Source: Crocinitomicaceae bacterium (GTDB lineage: Bacteria; Bacteroidota; Bacteroidia; Flavobacteriales_D; Crocinitomicaceae). From it: a stretch of DNA of 64,000 nucleotides. Both the position numbers and the translations under genes were made by a program. Below, piece after piece: positions 26,817-34,183 of the stretch (position 1 is the first letter of the stretch; each line of letters begins with the position of its first letter). Under the pieces are notes generated by a model that was not told where the DNA came from, searched no databases, and was given only the letters and a program-made list of their open reading frames with translations. The stretch covers positions 124,001 through 188,000 of the forward strand of contig JAHEMJ010000012.1 in the NCBI GenBank assembly GCA_024643725.1, read 5' to 3'.

Positions 26817-27026
26817 TTAGTTTGCTTTTTTCGAACAACAAGATTGTTGTGGAGTAGAACAAGATTTTCCTTGTTGAGAAGAACAACAAGCTCCTTTTTT
26901 CTTTTTCTTCTTTCTCTTGTCATCGTCTTTTTTCACTACTTCAGTACCTGTTACTGCTGCATAAGTTGTCGTTGCCATTGATCCTACATAAGTGAACAAT
27001 GCGAGTGCTAAAAATACTTTTTTCAT
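26817..27026 (-). CDS. Small secreted Cys- and Lys-rich protein
   Basis: This 69-residue protein has a signal peptide (MKKVFLALALF ... TTTYA) and a short mature chain. The chain consists of an acidic/Lys stretch (KKDDDKRKKKKKK) followed by a tail with Cys pairs (ACCSS, KSCS, QSCCSKK). Seven... six Cys in about 22 residues could bind metal or form disulfides. Short lysine-plus-cysteine proteins of this kind recur in Bacteroidota without a known role. I chose the ATG at 27026 because it gives the signal peptide directly; the longer TTG-type extension does not. Confidence 0.65.
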   Translation of the reverse strand: MKKVFLALALFTYVGSMATTTYAAVTGTEVVKKDDDKRKKKKKKGACCSSQQGKSCSTPQQSCCSKKAN

Positions 27027-27045
27027 AATAGATGATTTTATAAGG

Positions 27046-27053
27046 TAAATATA
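27046..27053 (-). promoter_or_regulatory. -7 box variant TATATTTA
   Basis: This is one base from TAnnTTTG on the minus strand, 19 bases before the ATG of the Cys-rich gene. It would give this gene its own transcript apart from the psd operon. Confidence 0.3.
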
Positions 27054-27057
27054 CAAA

Positions 27058-27720
27058 TTAAATGATTTCTCCAATGCGTGTCAATTTTGCTTTTACGACA
27101 TCGCCGATTGCCACATCAATTTTTGTGCCTAATGGTAAAAACAAATCTATTCTCGACCCAAATTTAATGAAGCCAAATTCTTGTCCAACTGCTACATATT
27201 GTCCTTCCGTTGGATAATAACAAATTCTTCGTGCCACGGCTCCAGCCACTTGACGGAACAATACTTCTTTTCCCGAAGAATGTTCAACCACCAATGTACT
27301 TCGTTCATTATCCGTGCTGCTTTTCGGATGCCATGCTACTAAAAATAAGCCAGGGTGGTATTTGACATATTTCACGAGTCCTTTGATTGGATGATAGTTC
27401 GCATGGACATTCAAGGGAGACATGAAAATGGAAACTTGGATGCGGCGATCCTTAAAATATTCACTTTCTGTCGTTTCTTCGATCACCACTACTTTTCCGT
27501 CAGCAGGACACATGATGTCATTTTCACCACCTGTACAAGTTCGATTGGGTACACGGAAGAATTGGACAATGAGTCCAAGCAATACAAGAAATCCAACCTG
27601 TAATAGCCAATAAATAATGGGACAACAGCAACCTAAAAAATAATAGGTCAGGCCACTCAAAATGGCGATAATAATTGTACTCCATAGCATGATACTCGTG
27701 CCTTCTCTGTGTAATGTCAT
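27058..27720 (-). CDS. psd: Phosphatidylserine decarboxylase family protein
   Basis: This 220-residue proenzyme converts phosphatidylserine to phosphatidylethanolamine. It has two N-terminal membrane helices (about residues 10-50), as in the short Psd type. The self-cleavage site is in GFIKFGSRIDLFLP near residue 190-203: the Ser of the GS pair becomes the pyruvoyl group. The gene lies three bases after cdsA, so the two steps of phospholipid head-group synthesis are linked in one transcript with ftsH. Confidence 0.9.
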   Translation of the reverse strand: MTLHREGTSIMLWSTIIIAILSGLTYYFLGCCCPIIYWLLQVGFLVLLGLIVQFFRVPNRTCTGGENDIMCPADGKVVVIEETTESEYFKDRRIQVSIFMSPLNVHANYHPIKGLVKYVKYHPGLFLVAWHPKSSTDNERSTLVVEHSSGKEVLFRQVAGAVARRICYYPTEGQYVAVGQEFGFIKFGSRIDLFLPLGTKIDVAIGDVVKAKLTRIGEII

Positions 27721-27723
27721 AGC

Positions 27724-28545
27724 TTACCAATATAAATAAATCATCGACCAGCAGTAAAAGAACGGTATTGCGAATAGTGCCGCATCAAACCGATCTAATA
27801 TCCCACCATGTCCCGGAAGAATAGTGCCTGTATCTTTGATGTTTAAACTGCGTTTAAAAAGTGATTCAAGTAAATCGCCATAAATCGCACATGGGGCGAT
27901 AATGAGCGCTGAAACCATCCAAAACAAAGTTTCCCCCTCATTGATGTAGGTTCCAATAATATAGCCAAAAAGCAGTGTAAAGAGGATGCCGCCAATGGTT
28001 CCTTCCCATGTTTTTTTGGGGGAGATGCGCTCAAATAATTTATGTTTTCCGAATAGTCTTCCACTGAAATAAGCAAATGAATCATTGGTCCAAATTAACA
28101 CAAACATTCCCACAACATGTGGCAAATATGAGGTGTTTCTAAGACTCAAGTCTATGCTCAAATAGAAGGGGATGACCACATACACAATTCCAAAAACCAA
28201 TACGGAAATATTGATTAATGGATTTTCCTTTTTGGCCCACAATTCATTTAAAATCAGTGTAAAAAAGAGCGGAAAGATGATGGTGATCACAATCAAAGGA
28301 AGTTTCAATAAACTGAGTCCTATCAACAACAGATAAATAAAACAGCCAATGAAAATACCAATTTCGGAACTTACTTGAACGACAGGGTGGTTCTTAAATA
28401 AGCGGTAAAATTCCGCTAAGCCAAGTACCATAAAAATGGAGAAAACCAGCATTTGCGCGTAGGGATGCCACAAGATAGAACCTATGACCACCGTGCCAAA
28501 GATTGCGCCTGTAATACTCCTCAACCCTAAATTACCTAAAGGCAT
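27724..28545 (-). CDS. cdsA: Phosphatidate cytidylyltransferase
   Basis: CdsA makes CDP-diacylglycerol from phosphatidate and CTP at the inner membrane. The 273-residue protein has about eight hydrophobic helices. It carries the CDP-DAG synthase signature SPKKTWEGTIGG near residue 178-189, and near the C-terminus GDLLESLFKRSLNIKDTG with PGHGGILDRFDA. It starts inside the end of the DUF2007 gene with a 14-base overlap and precedes psd. Confidence 0.93.
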   Translation of the reverse strand: MPLGNLGLRSITGAIFGTVVIGSILWHPYAQMLVFSIFMVLGLAEFYRLFKNHPVVQVSSEIGIFIGCFIYLLLIGLSLLKLPLIVITIIFPLFFTLILNELWAKKENPLINISVLVFGIVYVVIPFYLSIDLSLRNTSYLPHVVGMFVLIWTNDSFAYFSGRLFGKHKLFERISPKKTWEGTIGGILFTLLFGYIIGTYINEGETLFWMVSALIIAPCAIYGDLLESLFKRSLNIKDTGTILPGHGGILDRFDAALFAIPFFYCWSMIYLYW

Positions 28546-28732
28546 CTGCTAAACTTTTTCTCGCTTGGTTTTCGAACTCCGAAGATACGTATAATTCGTA
28601 ATTACCAAAAGCATTAAACATGGAGTCCATGGTCGTTCGTTCTTGAAATGGAATACCATGATCTTCCAGCACAAGTTTGGCTTGCGCAAAGATGAATGGT
28701 TCTTTTGATTTAAAAACGATGATTTTATCCAA
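28532..28732 (-). CDS. DUF2007-type small protein (putative signal-transducing protein)
   Basis: This short protein of about 66 residues fits the DUF2007 family, a ferredoxin-like fold of unknown function. It begins with an IIVFKSKEPFIFAQAKLVLEDHGIPF-type segment and ends in a helix. I set the start at the TTG at 28732, four bases after the ftsH stop, because longer starts run back into ftsH in another frame. It overlaps cdsA by 14 bases, so it is likely translated as part of the ftsH-cdsA-psd operon. Confidence 0.65.
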   Translation of the reverse strand: MDKIIVFKSKEPFIFAQAKLVLEDHGIPFQERTTMDSMFNAFGNYELYVSSEFENQARKSLADAFR

Positions 28733-28736
28733 AAGC

Positions 28737-30827
28737 TTAACCCTCTTTTTCTTCTTCAGAACTTGGTGAAGCATCCGTTTTATCTTCGGTAGCTTCCTCA
28801 GTTGCATCCGTTGATTCAGTCAAAACAGTACTTGTTTCATTAGCAATATCAGTGCCTGCTACTTCTTCCTCTTTACTTTCGAGTTCTGGTGTTAAATTCG
28901 ATTTTTCAACTTCAACAAGCTCTTCAACTTCCCATTGACGTTTTCCGAAAATGCGTTCTAAGTCTTCTTTGAAAATGACTTCAGTCAACAATAATTGTTC
29001 AGCCAAAGCAGTCAATTTATCGTGGTTGTCTGTCAGAATTTGCAACGCTCTTTGATATTGACTTTCGATGAGTTTTGACACTTCTTCGTCAATCATTCTT
29101 GCTGTGTCTTCTGAATATGGCTTTGTGAAGGAATCACGTCCTTGCGAATCGTAGAAGGAAATATTACCAAGTCGTTCGTTCAATCCATAGATGGAAACCA
29201 TCGCATACGCTTGCTTTGTAACTTTCTCTAAATCACTTAGCGCACCGGTGCTGATCTTCCCAAAAGCAAGTTGTTCTGCTGCGCGACCACCAAGTGCAGA
29301 ACACATTTGATCCAAAATTTGCTCCGTTGTGGTAATGCTTCTTTCTTCGGGTAAGTACCATGCTGCACCAAGGGATTGTCCTCGAGGGACAATGGTCACC
29401 TTCACTAATGGATGTGCGTATTGCAACAACCATGAAATCGTCGCATGTCCTGCCTCGTGGAAAGCAATCGCTTTCTTCTCATCCTTTGTAATGATTTTAT
29501 TTTTCTTTTCAAGTCCACCTATAATACGGTCAACTGCATCCAAGAAATCTTGTTTCTCCACGTGTTTCTTATTGTGACGTGCCGCAATTAACGCTGCTTC
29601 ATTACATAGATTCGCGATATCGGCACCGGAGAATCCTGGTGTTTGTTTCGCTAAAAAGTCGATGTCTAGTCCTTCCACCAATTTCAACGGTTTCAAGTGG
29701 ACTTGGAAAATTTCCTTGCGCTCATTCAAATCTGGCATATCAACATAGATTTGACGGTCAAATCGTCCAGCTCGCATCAACGCTGCATCCAATACATCCG
29801 CACGGTTTGTTGCTGCAAGGATAATGACACCAGAATTCGTGCCGAATCCATCCATCTCGGTTAACAACTGATTCAAGGTGTTTTCGCGCTCATCATTCGA
29901 ATTAAATCCATTGTTTTTTCCGCGTGCACGTCCAATCGCATCAATCTCATCAATGAAAATAATGGATGGTGCTTTTTCTTTTGCTTGACGGAACAAATCA
30001 CGCACACGAGATGCACCGACTCCAACAAACATTTCAACGAAATCAGAACCGGACAAAGAGAAGAACGGTACTTTGGCTTCTCCCGCTACTGCTTTCGCAA
30101 GCAAAGTTTTTCCAGTCCCTGGAGGTCCTACAAGCAATGCGCCTTTTGGAATTTTCGCTCCTAGTTCTGTATATTTTTTTGGATTTTTTAAGAATTCAAC
30201 AATTTCGACAATCTCTTCTTTTGCCCCTTCTAATCCAGCTACATCTTTAAATGTAATGTTCGTGGATTTTCCTTTTTCGTAGACTTGAGCACGCGATTTT
30301 CCAATGTTGAAAATTTGACCGCCGCCACCTCCAGCACCGCCGCCACCTGACATACGGCGCATGACAAACATCCAAATGAGAATGATGATGACAAATGGCA
30401 AAAGGTATCCTAAAATATCACCTAGATAGTTCACCTCCGTTTTGTTTTCGTAATCATGGTATCCACGATCATCTAACGCTTTTTCAAAATTGGTTGGACT
30501 TCCAATGTTTTCCAATTCAAAAACGATGCTCGTAGGTTTTCCTTTAGCGGCAGAGATCATTTTCTTCATGCTAGGAAAATCCAATTTACTATTGGTCTTC
30601 ACGTAGGTAATTCCAGAGGGTTTCAATTGAAATTCCGCTTTGGACTGATTGATAATCTTCACGTTTTTCACGCCATGATTGTCCACCAATTCCATCAAAG
30701 TTTCTTTGTACTTAATGGTCGCGGCTGGACTTGTATTCATGAAAATGTTAAAGGAAATCAACGCGATTCCAAGTGCCGCATAGATCCAATAAATGGAAAA
30801 TGGACTTTTCTTTTTTTCTTCTGACAT
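28737..30827 (-). CDS. ftsH: ATP-dependent zinc metalloprotease FtsH
   Basis: FtsH degrades misfolded or regulatory membrane and cytosolic proteins. The 696-residue protein has an N-terminal membrane helix (about 10-30), a periplasmic domain, a second helix near 138-158 and a Gly-rich linker. The AAA+ domain has Walker A GPPGTGKT near residue 232 and Walker [13 protein letters not shown]. The zinc site is HEAGHA near 455. A long acidic Ser/Thr/Glu-rich tail, about 50 residues, ends the protein and is probably disordered. The gene lies between rsfS and the DUF2007 gene. Confidence 0.97.
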   Translation of the reverse strand: MSEEKKKSPFSIYWIYAALGIALISFNIFMNTSPAATIKYKETLMELVDNHGVKNVKIINQSKAEFQLKPSGITYVKTNSKLDFPSMKKMISAAKGKPTSIVFELENIGSPTNFEKALDDRGYHDYENKTEVNYLGDILGYLLPFVIIILIWMFVMRRMSGGGGAGGGGGQIFNIGKSRAQVYEKGKSTNITFKDVAGLEGAKEEIVEIVEFLKNPKKYTELGAKIPKGALLVGPPGTGKTLLAKAVAGEAKVPFFSLSGSDFVEMFVGVGASRVRDLFRQAKEKAPSIIFIDEIDAIGRARGKNNGFNSNDERENTLNQLLTEMDGFGTNSGVIILAATNRADVLDAALMRAGRFDRQIYVDMPDLNERKEIFQVHLKPLKLVEGLDIDFLAKQTPGFSGADIANLCNEAALIAARHNKKHVEKQDFLDAVDRIIGGLEKKNKIITKDEKKAIAFHEAGHATISWLLQYAHPLVKVTIVPRGQSLGAAWYLPEERSITTTEQILDQMCSALGGRAAEQLAFGKISTGALSDLEKVTKQAYAMVSIYGLNERLGNISFYDSQGRDSFTKPYSEDTARMIDEEVSKLIESQYQRALQILTDNHDKLTALAEQLLLTEVIFKEDLERIFGKRQWEVEELVEVEKSNLTPELESKEEEVAGTDIANETSTVLTESTDATEEATEDKTDASPSSEEEKEG

Positions 30828-30839
30828 GGTAATGTTCTG

Positions 30840-31214
30840 TTATAAGTTAGGAATGTCTGTTCGCACAGCATCCGACCACAAGTCCTCGATCTCAAAAAAG
30901 GAGCGAGCATCCTTGTAGAAAATGTGTCCAACCACATTAATATAATCCAATAAAACCCATTCACTGTTGGTTTTCCCTTCAATGTGCCAAGGCTTTTCTT
31001 TTAATTCTTTACGTGTGAAACGGGTAACGGCGTTTGAAATACCATCGACGTGGGTGCTTGATTCACCGCTACAAATGACGAAAAAGTCACAAACGGCACT
31101 CGACAAGTGTCTCAAATCCAGGATGGTGATGTCTTTGGCTTTGTTTTCTTGCATCCCCTCAACGATAGCTTGACACAATTGTTCTGATTCTGTAATTCCG
31201 GTCTTTTTTCGCAT
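30840..31214 (-). CDS. rsfS: Ribosome silencing factor RsfS
   Basis: RsfS binds ribosomal protein L14 (uL14) on the 50S subunit and blocks joining with 30S under nutrient stress. The 124-residue protein fits the family in length and has its core ILDLRHLSSAVCDFFVICSGESSTHVDGI (about residues 33-61) and the tail DYINVVGHIFYKDARSFFEIEDLW. It is the first gene of the rsfS-ftsH-DUF2007-cdsA-psd operon, with a promoter box 16 bases upstream. Confidence 0.93.
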   Translation of the reverse strand: MRKKTGITESEQLCQAIVEGMQENKAKDITILDLRHLSSAVCDFFVICSGESSTHVDGISNAVTRFTRKELKEKPWHIEGKTNSEWVLLDYINVVGHIFYKDARSFFEIEDLWSDAVRTDIPNL

Positions 31215-31230
31215 TTCTTTTATTTAATTA

Positions 31231-31238
31231 CAAAACTA
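31231..31238 (-). promoter_or_regulatory. -7 box TAGTTTTG for the rsfS-ftsH-psd operon
   Basis: This exact TAnnTTTG match lies 16 bases before the rsfS ATG on the minus strand. Confidence 0.55.
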
Positions 31239-31250
31239 CGTGATAAATTT

Positions 31251-31258
31251 TAATTTTA
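31251..31258 (+). promoter_or_regulatory. -7 box variant TAATTTTA for birA
   Basis: This is the same eight bases as the asd variant box, 19 bases before the birA ATG and 12 bases from the divergent rsfS box. Confidence 0.35.
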
Positions 31259-31277
31259 CTGCTCCTAAAATGCCGAT

Positions 31278-32006
31278 ATGACAACGTTTGGAAAAGAAAT
31301 GTATCACTTGAATTGTGTGGACTCTACCAACAATTTTGCTGCCAATTTAATTAGCGACCAAATTTGTCAAAGTGGTGCGGTAATATTGGCAGACGTTCAA
31401 ACCGCTGGAAAGGGACAAATGGGCAACACGTGGGAGTCCGCTGAGTCCAAGAACTTGCTCTGCTCCCTTGTTTGGAAACCCGACAATCTGTCAGTTGATG
31501 ATCAATTTAAGTTGAGTTGGATGATTTCTCTAGCCTTGCACAAACTCTTGTTGCGATTTGGAATCGACGCACAAGTAAAATGGCCAAATGACATCTACGT
31601 GGGTTCGCAAAAGATTGCAGGTATGCTCATCGAAAATCAATTGGAAGGTAGCCGTATTTCGTGGGTCATTGCCGGAATTGGACTCAATGTGAATCAGCAA
31701 CAGTTCGATTCAGCAACAGCGGTCAGCATGCATCATTTTTTAGGCATCGATGTTCAAGTAAAGACAGTGTTATCGGAATTGTTGGACTTGATGAATGGAT
31801 ACGTCAATAATTGGGAAAGCCTGAACACTCAGTTCAAAGCAGAAGTTGAAGAAATTTTATTTCAAAAAGGGATGGAAGCAAATTACCGAGATGAACATGG
31901 CGAATTTGTTGGTGTTATTCAAGGCATCACGAACGAAGGGAAACTAGCTGTCAAAGTGATGGATGAACTGCGAACCTACAACTTGAAGGAAATTCAATTT
32001 TGTTAA
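31278..32006 (+). CDS. birA: Biotin--[acetyl-CoA-carboxylase] ligase
   Basis: BirA attaches biotin to the carrier domain of acetyl-CoA carboxylase through biotinyl-AMP. The 242-residue protein has the ligase core: the biotinyl-AMP loop is GKGQMGNTW near residues 43-51, KWPNDIYV with KIAGMLIENQ follows, and a small C-terminal domain is present. It lacks the N-terminal helix-turn-helix, so it is a ligase only and not a repressor. It ends in a 4-base overlap with the convergent SRPBCC gene. Confidence 0.93.
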   Translation: MTTFGKEMYHLNCVDSTNNFAANLISDQICQSGAVILADVQTAGKGQMGNTWESAESKNLLCSLVWKPDNLSVDDQFKLSWMISLALHKLLLRFGIDAQVKWPNDIYVGSQKIAGMLIENQLEGSRISWVIAGIGLNVNQQQFDSATAVSMHHFLGIDVQVKTVLSELLDLMNGYVNNWESLNTQFKAEVEEILFQKGMEANYRDEHGEFVGVIQGITNEGKLAVKVMDELRTYNLKEIQFC

Positions 32007-32395
32007 ACGTGTGCTTTCATTCGTTCAATCATTCCTTCGAAAAGGGATTTTAGGGGTTTTTCTACCATCATTTTCAAAAAACCATTGATCTCTCCATCAA
32101 AAACAACAAATCCAGCAGTTTGATCCCCTTCTTGATTCAGAAAGATTTTTAGTGTAAATGGAAAGGGACTCCCTTCACCAGATCGATAACACACATTTGA
32201 ATCAGTCGATTCCTCTAAGATTAGGTTGATTTTAATACCGCCTTGTACAACGAAGGAGCAACGCGTATCCGTCGCTTCAAATTGACTGATTTTATCAGCG
32301 GGAAGTAATTTGTCCAAATTTCTCGGATTGCGAACAAAAGATTGAATGGCTTCAATGGACGCGGAAACGAGTGATGTTGAACTTTGAATAATCAT
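32003..32395 (-). CDS. SRPBCC-fold (START-like) small protein
   Basis: This 130-residue soluble protein looks like the SRPBCC/Bet v 1 fold: an N-terminal strand, a helical segment (SIEAIQSFVRNPRNLDKLLP), several strands and a long C-terminal helix. The fold binds hydrophobic ligands such as lipids or quinones, but no ligand can be named. The gene starts six bases after pyrE and may share its transcript. Confidence 0.7.
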   Translation of the reverse strand: MIIQSSTSLVSASIEAIQSFVRNPRNLDKLLPADKISQFEATDTRCSFVVQGGIKINLILEESTDSNVCYRSGEGSPFPFTLKIFLNQEGDQTAGFVVFDGEINGFLKMMVEKPLKSLFEGMIERMKAHV

Positions 32396-32401
32396 TTTTT
32401 C

Positions 32402-33043
32402 TTATTGATTCCAAGTACTTGGGTCGGTTCTCCACTGATGAAGTGTGCTTAAATCACCGTCGTTGATATAGTTTGTTTTTACGGCAACATCGATTAATGT
32501 CGCGTAATCAGTAATTGTTTCAAAGGGACATGCAGCTTCTTGAAAGCTCTGATCGGCTTTTGAAAATCCATAAGTAAAGGTGGCTACCAATCCTTTTACG
32601 ACCAATCCTCCTTGACGAAGCGCTTCCACCGCTTTTAAACTGCTTCCACCTGTAGAAATTAAATCTTCGATCACCACTACTTTTTGTCCGGACTCATACG
32701 CTCCTTCAATCAAGTTCTCCATCCCGTGTCCTTTCGCTGCTGAGCGAACGTAGATGAAGGGCAAGCCTAACTCTTGTGCAACAAGTGCTCCTTGTGCAAT
32801 CCCACCTGTCGCCACACCAGCAATGACATCTGGTTTACCATACACGTCTAAAATGAGTTGTGCATAGGCTTGACGAATGTGTGTGCGGACTTCTGGAAAA
32901 CTCAAAGTCACGCGATTATCACAATAAATTGGTGACTTCCATCCGGAAGCCCAAGTAAAGGGTTTGCTAGGTTGTAAACGAACTGCTTTCGTTTTCAATA
33001 ATAATTCTGCTACCTTTAGCGCTTGTTCTTGATTTGATGCCAT
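32402..33043 (-). CDS. pyrE: Orotate phosphoribosyltransferase
   Basis: PyrE makes orotidine 5'-phosphate from orotate and PRPP in pyrimidine synthesis. The 213-residue protein carries the PRPP-binding motif VVVIEDLISTGGSS near residues 124-137 and the substrate segment ASGWKSPIYCDNR near 30-42. I chose the ATG at 33043 over an upstream in-frame ATG because the TATTTTTG promoter box lies just four bases before it. Other pyrimidine genes in the window are pyrR and pyrB. Confidence 0.95.
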   Translation of the reverse strand: MASNQEQALKVAELLLKTKAVRLQPSKPFTWASGWKSPIYCDNRVTLSFPEVRTHIRQAYAQLILDVYGKPDVIAGVATGGIAQGALVAQELGLPFIYVRSAAKGHGMENLIEGAYESGQKVVVIEDLISTGGSSLKAVEALRQGGLVVKGLVATFTYGFSKADQSFQEAACPFETITDYATLIDVAVKTNYINDGDLSTLHQWRTDPSTWNQ

Positions 33044-33047
33044 GCCG

Positions 33048-33055
33048 CAAAAATA
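33048..33055 (-). promoter_or_regulatory. -7 box TATTTTTG for pyrE
   Basis: This exact TAnnTTTG match lies four bases before the pyrE ATG. It excludes the upstream in-frame start at 33067. Confidence 0.6.
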
Positions 33056-33065
33056 TAAAGTTTTC

Positions 33066-33644
33066 ATGGATAAGCAGGTAATTCATTTTACTTCAGAGGT
33101 GATTCCGAATGTGGAAATCGTTGAAAATGCGATGCCCTTGAATGTTTTAGCCCTGTCCGACTTGTTAAAAAACAACGAGATTCAGGCGTTAAATCAACAT
33201 CCTAAGTCGGAACTAAAATCATTTTTCAAGCATTTTAATAAATTGAAAACGGCTGGTGGATTGGTGTATCATCCAAAGTCACAAACGTATTTATGGATGA
33301 AACGCCTCGGATATTGGGATCTGCCCAAAGGAAAAATTGAAGCGGGAGAATCCTCAAAAGAAGCTGCTATTCGTGAAATCCGAGAGGAGTGTGGATTAAC
33401 CGGTGAATTGCATTTAAAACACCGAATCTGCTCCACTTATCATGTGTATGAATTTAAAAACAAATCCATTTTAAAGAAAAACAATTGGTATTTCTTGGAA
33501 TACGATGGAGATCTGAATACTATCCCACAGAAGGAGGAACAAATCACAGAGGTACGCTGGTTGGACCGATTGGCGATGCAAGACTGTTTAAAAAACACAT
33601 ATCCGTCTATCATGGAAGTCATTCAACATGCTTTTGAATCCTAA
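33066..33644 (+). CDS. Nudix hydrolase
   Basis: This 192-residue enzyme has a complete Nudix box, GKIEAGESSKEAAIREIREE plus CGL, near residues 98-120, which binds Mg2+ and cleaves a diphosphate linked to another moiety X. The N-terminal 70 residues are a separate small domain. The substrate is not evident. It is divergent from pyrE, with the ATG at 33066; an in-frame ATG at 33042 would lie inside pyrE and is unlikely. Confidence 0.87.
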   Translation: MDKQVIHFTSEVIPNVEIVENAMPLNVLALSDLLKNNEIQALNQHPKSELKSFFKHFNKLKTAGGLVYHPKSQTYLWMKRLGYWDLPKGKIEAGESSKEAAIREIREECGLTGELHLKHRICSTYHVYEFKNKSILKKNNWYFLEYDGDLNTIPQKEEQITEVRWLDRLAMQDCLKNTYPSIMEVIQHAFES

Positions 33645-33652
33645 TTTTATGT

Positions 33653-33660
33653 TAAATTTG
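33653..33660 (+). promoter_or_regulatory. -7 box TAAATTTG
   Basis: This exact TAnnTTTG match lies 44 bases before the DUF1573 gene start. Confidence 0.5.
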
Positions 33661-33704
33661 AGTTCTGATTGAAAAATCAGCTTACCATTGTAAAAAAATA
33701 AACT

Positions 33705-34115
33705 ATGAAATACGCATTACTTACTTTCGCCTTCTTATTCGTTGGATTCGCGCAAGCGCAACAAGATCAAAAAGCAACAAAACCAGCTTCTGGTTTGAAA
33801 TTCACCAGCACTGAAATTGTCCGTGAAAACATTCCATATGATTCTAAAGACATGTTCGTTTTTGAATTTAAAAACACATCTAAAAAATCCATTACTGTAA
33901 GTAACGTGCAAACGAGCTGTGGATGTACCGCTGCTGAAAAGCCTTCTGAGCCGATCAAAAAAGGTAAAAAAGGAGTGATCAAAGTAACTTATGATACGAA
34001 AAGAGTAGGTGCGTTCACGAAAACAATCACTGTATTCTCTGATGGTGGTGATCCTGTCGTTTTAACGATTCGTGGAACGGTATTGTCTCCAGCGGATTCT
34101 CCAACGACAAACTAG
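33705..34115 (+). CDS. DUF1573-domain secreted protein
   Basis: This 136-residue protein has a signal peptide (residues 1-18, ending GFAQA). The mature part is a single Ig-like DUF1573 domain with the family's SCGCTAAEKP segment near residues 70-79. DUF1573 proteins are widespread in Bacteroidota, often outside the cytoplasm, and have no established function. It has a promoter of its own and is separated from valS by about 70 bases. Confidence 0.85.
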   Translation: MKYALLTFAFLFVGFAQAQQDQKATKPASGLKFTSTEIVRENIPYDSKDMFVFEFKNTSKKSITVSNVQTSCGCTAAEKPSEPIKKGKKGVIKVTYDTKRVGAFTKTITVFSDGGDPVVLTIRGTVLSPADSPTTN

Positions 34116-34159
34116 TCACGGATTTTCACGTATTTCGTCTGAGCTGCTGAGATAATTGC

Positions 34160-34167
34160 TATCTTTG
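34160..34167 (+). promoter_or_regulatory. -7 box TATCTTTG for valS
   Basis: This exact TAnnTTTG match lies 16 bases before the valS ATG. Confidence 0.6.
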
Positions 34168-34183
34168 CGGCAAAGATTGTGTC

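Noticed and set aside
28733..28807. A longer DUF2007 frame that begins inside ftsH.
   Set aside because: The extra residues are Lys-rich and read out of ftsH in another frame; the family's normal length fits the TTG at 28732.
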